Of a DNA stretch of 53,258 nt, positions 46,761 through 53,258 are shown piece after piece. The notes below the pieces were generated by a model that saw only the letters and a program-made list of their open reading frames with translations, had not been told where the DNA came from and did not search any database. The number at the start of each line of letters is the position of its first letter. The first letter of the stretch is position 1. Source of the stretch: Purshia tridentata (Eukaryota; Streptophyta; Magnoliopsida; Rosales; Rosaceae). The stretch lies in contig QANT01006660.1 in the NCBI GenBank assembly GCA_003254885.1, forward strand, positions 1-53,258, given 5' to 3'. The translations under genes and the position numbers were made by a program.

Positions 46761-48556
46761 AAAAAAATAATTGTCAAAAAGATTGATGAATATTTGTAGA
46801 CTATTCGAGTGTGAGACATGTAGTTTTCTTTGTACACTTTCGCGAAAGAATTGTTGTTTTAGTTTTAACTTTTCTTGTTTGCTTGCTTGTAACTGAAGCC
46901 TTGACTGGTTATGTAGCTTTGAGTTTCTTGTACATTATTGCAGTTAGTGTTTCAATAAAAGTTCATGAAGTTTCCTTTTAATGAGTTTTCTTTCCCATTG
47001 AACCTGAATTTAGAGCTCTTTCTCTGCATTCTCAACAGCATCATCATTTAGTTCTATCTTGGGAGTAGGTTTGGTGCATTCTGATTGCTTATCTAGTACC
47101 ATAGGTGCTACCTAATTTGATTGTTGATTGCTTATTTATCTTCATATAGTTATTGATTATTGTATGAACAATGATACAGTTTTGTAGTGGAAGATTTTTA
47201 TATGCTCAAAATTCCTATATCATGGCATTTTGTTTAGTGTTAATGTCTTATGCCAGTTCCTTGCTTACAATTCCATTTGTCACAACTTTTAAATGATTTT
47301 GAAAGGGCGATCACCTTGGATCATGTTGAAGAATTACCGAATTTATGAAGTTTGGATAGAGTAGTGACAATGTGCAGGAATGGGAGGAAGCTTGCAGAGC
47401 AGCAGCTATCACTTATAAAGGAATCAGTTCTAAAAATCATCATCCCCTGATCATCTGCCAAAGCGCATACAGTATATAACAAGGTTCGATTCATCATCAT
47501 TCTTAAACAAGAATCCGATAGCATGAATCCTCGGCATCCTGTGGGATTTAAGTTTCTAGTCTTCTAAATTATTTTCCAGTTTCTAATTTGTATCACTTGG
47601 CTGTAACATTCTGGCTGTCCAAGTTTTAGGAGCTTGCAGAAGTCATTCTCAAGTTACATTCTGTAATATTTGATTTTGATGTCACAGTTGCATTCTGAAG
47701 TTTTAGTGCATGTAATAGATGTTGAAGAAGCTGCTGTAATCAGGTATTTGTTGTTCAAGGAATTATTGTCCAATTTGTTGTTCTCAGCTGTGGCCTGTGA
47801 GCCAATCAGTTGTATTTCCTTGTCGATTGTCGCCTTGTTTCAATCGAGTCTATCAAGTCTACTTTGTGCGGAGTTGTGGATGAAAATTATATGGGCATGG
47901 GCGGGCTATTTTACTTTTACCCACTGTAACATCTTGCGAAAAGGATTCAATATTGGCATCTCAACTTCGAAGAGCGCTTACTAGGATTCTTATTTTTATA
48001 TTTCCCATAATAAATAATGTCGATATAAAACAAAAATGAAAGAAACAGGCATGAAAATAATAAAATATGATGTGCCTCCGTCCATTGAGTAATAGCGAAG
48101 AGAGAAACACCTGTCACTTCATTTGGGTTATGGTTTTGGATCTAAAATGAAATTGCCTCTCCCAAAAATTCCCAACAATAATAAAAGAAAGAAAAACGAA
48201 TTTCTCCAAATTGACAATCGAACCAGAGTGGGAGAACGTGGCGAACAACTTGTGAGAAAGTGCCAGTCCCAGCTTGCCACGCACGTCGAGCCCATTTTCC
48301 CTCCCGAGTCGCCCCTTATTCATCTGTCTTTAGTCTTCTTTACCAAGTTTCACAGCAACGACACATCGACGGCCAACCTCACCTCACCTCACCTCACCTC
48401 TGCTTTCTCCGACTGACACCAGGTGATTTTATCATTATCTCCGCCCTCTCTCTTTCTCTCTAATCTCTGAATTATTCATATTACATATATAACCACTGAT
48501 TCGGTTCCAAACACACGCAAAGCAAAGATCCGATCAGATCCGGATCTCGTACGCTC
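46761..48556. other. Interval between the CAF1 and b561 genes
   Basis: About 200 bases are the CAF1 3' UTR. The remainder up to about 48000 holds short frames without recognisable domains (for example 47670-47984). Near the next gene a tandem ctcac microsatellite (about 48379-48401) and pyrimidine-rich sequence (48440-48465) fit a promoter/5' UTR. A tatataa word is at about 48486. Confidence 0.45.
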
Positions 48557-51259
48557 ATGCCTCGCAAACCCATCTTCCTAGGGTTTCTCTTCAACCTCTT
48601 CCTCACTTTATTGTATGCCGATCCGGGTTCCAATTGCCCTAAAACCAGTCCTCTTGTCAACTATGAAACCGAATTCAAAATGCTCCAACATCAGCTGAGA
48701 GGCTCCATTAAAATAATTGATGATTGCTCATTTAAGGTTTTCGATTTCGACATGCTCTCCGGCTCCGACGTCCACTGGTGGGCCGCAAATGCCTCCGATT
48801 TTGGCAACCTCACTGCCGGCTTCGTAGTCTCCGACCACAAACTCAACGAGACGTACAAAAGTGCGAGCTTTATTGTGCGTTTGAAGAAAAATGTCACCTG
48901 GGATCGGATCCAAGTCCTTGCTGTGTGGGACCGCCCGACCGCCTCCGACTTTGGACACGTCGTGCTCGGGGATTTAAAAAACGGGTCTTCTTCGCCGTCG
49001 TCCTCGAGTGACAGAGATTCGGGTAATGGGACCCGTACCCGGGTTCATACGGAGCCGACCATGTTGGAGAATTGCAAGGTTTTGTCGAAGAACTATAGGG
49101 TGAGATGGACATTGAGTGCTGACGAGAATGTGATTGATATTGGGTTGGAGGCTGCCACCGGGACTACAAATTACATGGCTTTTGGGTGGGCCCACCCGAA
49201 TTCGACTTCGGAGCTCATGCTCGGAGCTGATGTGGCCGTCACCGGGTTTAAAGAGGACGGAATGCCATTTGTGAATGATTTTTTCATCACAAAGTACAGC
49301 GAGTGTACGATATACAAGGATGGTTCGGTGAAAGGGGTTTGCCCCGATACAAGATACGAAGCGTCAGACCCGAATGGCTCGGTGAACAATACCAGATTGG
49401 TTTACGGGCAGAGGAGGGATGCGGTGTCGTTTATTAGGTATCAGAGGCCATTGAAACCGGTCGATAAGAAGTATGATTTTCCGGTGAATCATACAGATAA
49501 TATGAATGTCATTTGGGCTGTGGGGCCGCTAAGGCCACCAGATACTCTTCAGCCTTACTATCTTCCCCAGAATCATGGGGGACCCCAGAATGTGGTTTTT
49601 GGTCATTTGGTGCTAAATGTTTCTGAGAATGTGAATGACTGTTTAGGTCCTTTGGATCCAGAGGACAAGGAGGATCAACCTCTCATTATTGCTGATGCAA
49701 AGGCCCCACTCGTGGTTACTTCTGGCCCGGCTGTGCATTATCCAAACCCCCCAAACCCTTCAAAGGTTCTTTATATTAACAAGAAAGAGGCCCCAGTATT
49801 GAGAGTGGAAAGAGGGGTGCCGGTCAAGTTTTCCATACAAGCCGGGCATGATGTTGCGCTCTACATTACTTCGGACCCTCTTGGTGGGAATGCTACACAG
49901 AGGAATGTGACTGAGACTATTTATGCAGGAGGGCAGGACGCCCAAGGAGTTCAAGCCAGTCCAACAGAATTAGTTTGGGCCCCTGACAGGAATTCACCGG
50001 ACCAAGTATTTTATCAATCTCTTTATGATCAGAAAATGGGTTGGAGAGTGGAGGTGGTTGATGGGGGTTTGACGGATATGTATAATAACAGTGTTGTTTT
50101 GGATGATCAGCAAGTGACCTTCTTTTGGACATTGTCTGACGATAAAATATCTATTGCAGCTCGTGCTGAGAAGAAAAGTGGATTTCTGGCAATAGGATTT
50201 GGCAGGGGAATGGAAAATAGCTATGCTTATGTGGGTTGGATTGATAATATTGGCAAAGGGCGGGTAAACACTTACTGGATTGATGGCAAGGATGCCTCAA
50301 ATGTGCATCCAACAAATGAGAATTTGACATATGTGAGGTGCAAGTCAGAAAATGGTATCATTACATTTGAGTTTACGCGTCCCTTGAAACCATCATGTGG
50401 CAAGAGTGATAGACCGGAGTGTAAAAACATAATTGATCCCACTACTCCTCTTAAAGTTATTTGGGCAATGGGTGCTACGTGGACAGATGAGCAACTTACT
50501 GATAGAAATATGCATTTCGTTACAAGTAGTAGGCCTATTAGGGTGCTGCTTATGCGGGGTTCTGCAGAGGCGGAGCAGGATTTGCAGCCAGTACTAGCTG
50601 TACATGGATTCATGATGTTTCTCGCTTGGGGTATCTTGCTTCCTGCTGGAGTAATGGCGGCTAGATACTTAAAACATATTAAGGGTGATGGGTGGTACCA
50701 GATTCATGTGTACTTGCAGTACTCAGGTTTGGCAATCGTCCTACTTGCCCTTCTTTTTGCTGTTGCTGAGCTTCGGGGATTCTATGTCAGCTCATTACAT
50801 GTTAAGTTTGGAATTGCTGCGATATTTTTGGTTTGTATGCAACCAGTGAATGCATACCTAAGGCCTAAGAAACCGGCTAATGGGGAGGATGTTTCCTCCA
50901 AAAGGCTTCTTTGGGAGTACGTTCATGTGATCGGGGGAAGATCTGCCATTGTAGTAGGTATTGCAGCACTTTTCACTGGAATGAAGCATTTAGGAGATAG
51001 ATATGGTGGCGAAAGTGTTCATGGACTTAATTGGGCATTAATATTTTGGTTCTTGATTGGTGCGTTGATAGTTATGTATTTGGAATATCGTGAAAAACAA
51101 CAAAGGAGAGATAGAAGTTTCGGAAGAGGCAGTTGGGTGCTGGGGAACTTTGAGGAAGATGACTCTCTTGATCTGTTGAGCCCGACTGGAACCCTTGCAG
51201 AGAAAGAATCACAAACATCAGGAAGAATGGAAGTTCAATTAGAGCCTCTGAACAGATAG
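48557..51259 (+). CDS. DM13/DOMON/cytochrome b561 membrane protein (At5g54830-like)
   Basis: Intronless frame of 900 residues from ATG. Order: signal peptide (about 1-21, KPIFLGFLFNLFLTLLYA), DM13 domain (about 33-140, with the CSFKVFDFDMLSG motif), first DOMON domain (about 170-320), a linker that includes an ETIYAGGQDAQ stretch, second DOMON domain (about 510-660), and a cytochrome b561 core (about 680-850) of five membrane spans. Heme-ligand histidines are visible in AVHGFMMF, YQIHVYLQ, LHVKFGIA and YVHVIGGR. A cytosolic acidic tail follows. Members of this family are thought to move electrons across the plasma membrane; DOMON domains bind heme or sugars in relatives. Length matches the Arabidopsis protein (about 907, recalled). 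All expected histidines are present, so it is probably functional. Confidence 0.95.
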   Translation: MPRKPIFLGFLFNLFLTLLYADPGSNCPKTSPLVNYETEFKMLQHQLRGSIKIIDDCSFKVFDFDMLSGSDVHWWAANASDFGNLTAGFVVSDHKLNETYKSASFIVRLKKNVTWDRIQVLAVWDRPTASDFGHVVLGDLKNGSSSPSSSSDRDSGNGTRTRVHTEPTMLENCKVLSKNYRVRWTLSADENVIDIGLEAATGTTNYMAFGWAHPNSTSELMLGADVAVTGFKEDGMPFVNDFFITKYSECTIYKDGSVKGVCPDTRYEASDPNGSVNNTRLVYGQRRDAVSFIRYQRPLKPVDKKYDFPVNHTDNMNVIWAVGPLRPPDTLQPYYLPQNHGGPQNVVFGHLVLNVSENVNDCLGPLDPEDKEDQPLIIADAKAPLVVTSGPAVHYPNPPNPSKVLYINKKEAPVLRVERGVPVKFSIQAGHDVALYITSDPLGGNATQRNVTETIYAGGQDAQGVQASPTELVWAPDRNSPDQVFYQSLYDQKMGWRVEVVDGGLTDMYNNSVVLDDQQVTFFWTLSDDKISIAARAEKKSGFLAIGFGRGMENSYAYVGWIDNIGKGRVNTYWIDGKDASNVHPTNENLTYVRCKSENGIITFEFTRPLKPSCGKSDRPECKNIIDPTTPLKVIWAMGATWTDEQLTDRNMHFVTSSRPIRVLLMRGSAEAEQDLQPVLAVHGFMMFLAWGILLPAGVMAARYLKHIKGDGWYQIHVYLQYSGLAIVLLALLFAVAELRGFYVSSLHVKFGIAAIFLVCMQPVNAYLRPKKPANGEDVSSKRLLWEYVHVIGGRSAIVVGIAALFTGMKHLGDRYGGESVHGLNWALIFWFLIGALIVMYLEYREKQQRRDRSFGRGSWVLGNFEEDDSLDLLSPTGTLAEKESQTSGRMEVQLEPLNR

Positions 51260-52325
51260 GTAGATGGTTATTCTTTGAGATGAATTACTACTCTTTACCA
51301 ATTTTGAGAGTTTTCACAGATATATGGGGAATAGAAGGCCTGTTTATTCCGTAGTTGCTTCAAAGGCCTTTTTGCTTTGTAAGGGAGGTTTAGCTGGTGA
51401 TCACCACCGTATTCAACTCCAACCATTCATCCTGAAGACTATTCACCCCACGACATGCACTTTGTATACTTGATACATCTTTTTACACAGTGGAAGGTTA
51501 TATCAATTTATCTGTTGCCTTTTTATCAAACGAAAGCAGTGAGGTTGCTTGCTGCAGACAGTAGCTTAGGACTTTTAGTTTAGATTTGTGAAAGTACTTT
51601 CCATGCCTTTGACAGAAGAGTTGCTTTAGGAAAATGGAAGTGATTTTATCTGTAAAATAGTATGCTATCTAAAGTTTTGCACTCACTATAATGGCAATAT
51701 GGTTATTCTCTTTTTGGCTTTGCTGTTGTTTCAGTCTTGTTCTTGAGTCTATATCATCGCCAAGCAATAAGTATGCGGCCTTTGATTGTTTTTTGTAGGT
51801 TCCCAGAAAAAAAGGCAAAAGAAGAGCTAAAAAGATGTTCTCCTCAATAGGAAATGATAATTCTGCCTCTTTATCTTGCATTTCTTGGTGTTTCTTCAGT
51901 TGTTTATAAACCCATTATCATCTGCTCGCTAGTGATTATATTTTGGCCGTGCCTATGCATTTCAGTGATTAGATCTGTTGAACTTGATTCTGCAATCCTT
52001 GAAATTTGTATGAGCATATATAAGATTTTTTTTAAGAGGGGAAAAAAGGCAATGTTGCTCCTACAGGATGGGCATTTTGGTTTGTTTACAAGAAAAGATA
52101 CTAGGAATTATGGAAAAGTCGTGAACCAGCCCTTCCCCATTGGATTCTCTTCAACTACTTTATGATAAATACGGGTTTGGATTTGGGACTTACATAATTT
52201 CTGGATTTTTTTAAAAAAGAGATCATTTCTAAATTAGTGCCAGTGGGTTAATAAATAATCCATTTATATGGTTTTTAGCTTTTCAAATATCATTTATAAA
52301 TAACTATTTGCATTGCATATCGCAA
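51260..52325. other. b561 gene 3' flank, gene-free
   Basis: The 3' UTR side of the b561 gene followed by AT-rich sequence. The short frame at 51854-52165 has no recognisable domain. Nothing else supported. Confidence 0.45.
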
Positions 52326-52327
52326 CT

Positions 52328-52332
52328 GCGGG

Positions 52333-52375
<43 letters not shown>

Positions 52376-52400
52376 GCGTGTTCGATCCACGCTCACCGCA
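52328..52400 (+). tRNA. tRNA-Phe (GAA), nuclear, intronless
   Basis: 73 bases folding as a full cloverleaf. The acceptor stem is gcggggA/tcaccgc, with one G-A opposition that I recall from the cytosolic tRNA-Phe of plants. The D arm is gctc..gagc. The anticodon stem TCAGA/TCTGA surrounds loop ctgaaga (anticodon GAA). The T arm is gcgtg-ttcgatc-cacgc, and the discriminator base is A. The A and B boxes are tagctcagttggg and gttcgatcc. A run of seven T directly after the gene (52401-52407) is the Pol III terminator. A caac start-site-like word lies just upstream (52323-52326). Confidence 0.97.
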
Positions 52401-52407
52401 TTTTTTT
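52401..52407 (+). terminator. Pol III poly-T terminator of tRNA-Phe
   Basis: Seven T residues immediately follow the discriminator base, the standard RNA polymerase III stop signal. Confidence 0.85.
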
Positions 52408-52687
52408 ACCTTCAATTTTCACTTACGGACGTTTATTCTTGGGCGTGACATGTACAAAATTCACTTGAGTTCGAACCTCCCTTCGCCATTTTTATCTTAT
52501 ATTTAAGAGGATAATTTTCATTCTTTTAAAGATAAATATGTTGATAAAGAAAGCGATGAAACAAGTAGTCATTATTATTGAAATGTCCTAGAGTTTTTTT
52601 TCCTTTTTTTTAAGAAAAATATTTTCTTTATAGATGATTAACATCTGAAAAAGAATACATCAGACTCAGAGAGCCATGCTCTATAAT

Positions 52688-52872
52688 TAGGGGTGGGCCG
52701 GTTTGACCGGAAAATCGGAAACCGAACCGAAACCGAAAAGATCGAAACTGAAAAAAACCGGACCGACCATTGACCAAGACCGGACTTCCGGTCTATAGAC
52801 CGAACCGGCCAATTCCGGTCCGGAACCGGTCTCTAAAATTTTTACACCCGGTAGACCGAACCGGACCGGACC
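52688..52872. mobile_element. hAT-like end with CCGG-rich subterminal repeats
   Basis: Begins taggggtgggc, a start common to plant hAT elements. About 180 bases follow that are packed with ccgaaccgg, ggaccgg and ccggtc words in both orientations, so it can fold extensively. No right end, target duplication or transposase is seen, and the AT-rich sequence after it runs to the window edge. The element is probably cut by the window or degenerate. Confidence 0.5.
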
Positions 52873-53258
52873 TATACCAAAAAAAAAAATGTTTATATAT
52901 TTTTAATATATACCCTATAATATAGATTTATAACACTTTTAAAAGTTTTTTTTGTTTTTTTAACCTTTATATTATTTATTTATATACCATAATCTAAGGG
53001 CCTAAAGTAAATTCTATAACTATTAACTTGTTAAGTATTAAGTTATTAAGCTATTAACTATTAACTATTTAAAATTTTTAACTAATAGTCTAATAGCTAC
53101 TAGTAATAACTTATGTATAAATAAATAAACTATATAATATAAACTATAAATATAAAGGTATAAACATACATTTCTATATGAAACTCCAAACCCCAAACCT
53201 CAAACCCCAAACCCCAAACATTTCTATAAAGTTTCTAACATTTCTATATACTATATTA
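52873..53258. other. AT-rich tail with CCCCAAA repeats
   Basis: AT-rich DNA dominated by taactatta words. A short aaacccc-type tandem (about 53184-53219, five units with variants) follows. No gene. Confidence 0.5.

Noticed and set aside
47670-47984. 104-codon frame downstream of CAF1
   Set aside because: No motif, T-rich composition like a 3' UTR or intron, and no plausible Kozak context or conserved start.
53184-53219. Telomere-like array
   Set aside because: Units are ccccaaa with variants, not the plant cccctaaa/ccctaaa telomere repeat, and there are only about five of them.
1-53258. CRISPR arrays, bacterial operons, riboswitches, rRNA
   Set aside because: None seen. The sequence is eukaryotic nuclear DNA and the spaced repeats present are tandem or inverted, not spacer arrays.

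Overview
The window is nuclear DNA of a flowering plant, a eudicot. Genes are split by GT-AG introns, the intergenic DNA is AT-rich and full of small transposons and microsatellites, and there is a plant-type nuclear tRNA-Phe gene. The protein set (Ve1/Cf-9-class receptor-like protein, NAC factor, F-box/FBA protein, mitochondrial ClpB) fits a woody rosid. A Rosaceae/Prunus-like source is my inference from protein flavour only.

Layout: (1) 745-3840, an intronless LRR receptor-like protein. (2) 4020-13300, a roughly 9 kb transposon bed with several foldback elements, two related palindromic MITEs and a 3 kb long-TIR element (7900-10891) carrying a broken MurC-like Mur-ligase fragment. (3) 13707-29436, a housekeeping block: SDF2 (six exons, +), an ARM-repeat protein (two exons, -) and mitochondrial ClpB (ten exons, -). 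These match, from memory, Arabidopsis At2g25110, At2g25130 and At2g25140, so the block looks like old microsynteny. (4) 30839-32014, a divergent NAC-domain gene (-). (5) 34565-36762, an F-box/FBA gene whose reading frame is broken by about 0.8 kb that is flanked by usable splice sites and contains a solo-LTR-like segment. (6) 38111-40110, a decayed CDK-like kinase, part of which forms a 1.27 kb near-perfectly centred palindrome. (7) 41519-43667, signal peptidase complex subunit 2 (five exons, -) with what looks like a U12-type intron. (8) 45936-46760, a CAF1 deadenylase (+). (9) 48557-51259, a DM13/DOMON/cytochrome b561 protein (+). (10) 52328-52400, tRNA-Phe(GAA), followed by a CCGG-rich hAT-like sequence running toward the window edge.

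There is no operon logic. Functionally the set covers secretion and ER quality control (SDF2, SPC2), organelle protein disaggregation (ClpB), mRNA decay (CAF1), membrane redox (b561) and immunity or regulation (RLP, F-box, NAC). The most unusual items are the MurC-carrying long-TIR transposon, the kinase-pseudogene palindrome (a possible hairpin-RNA source), the U12-type donor in the SPC2 gene with an odd 3' boundary, and the F-box gene with an LTR-bearing intron or disruption. Exon boundaries were derived by eye from homology, phase and GT-AG rules; no search tool was used.
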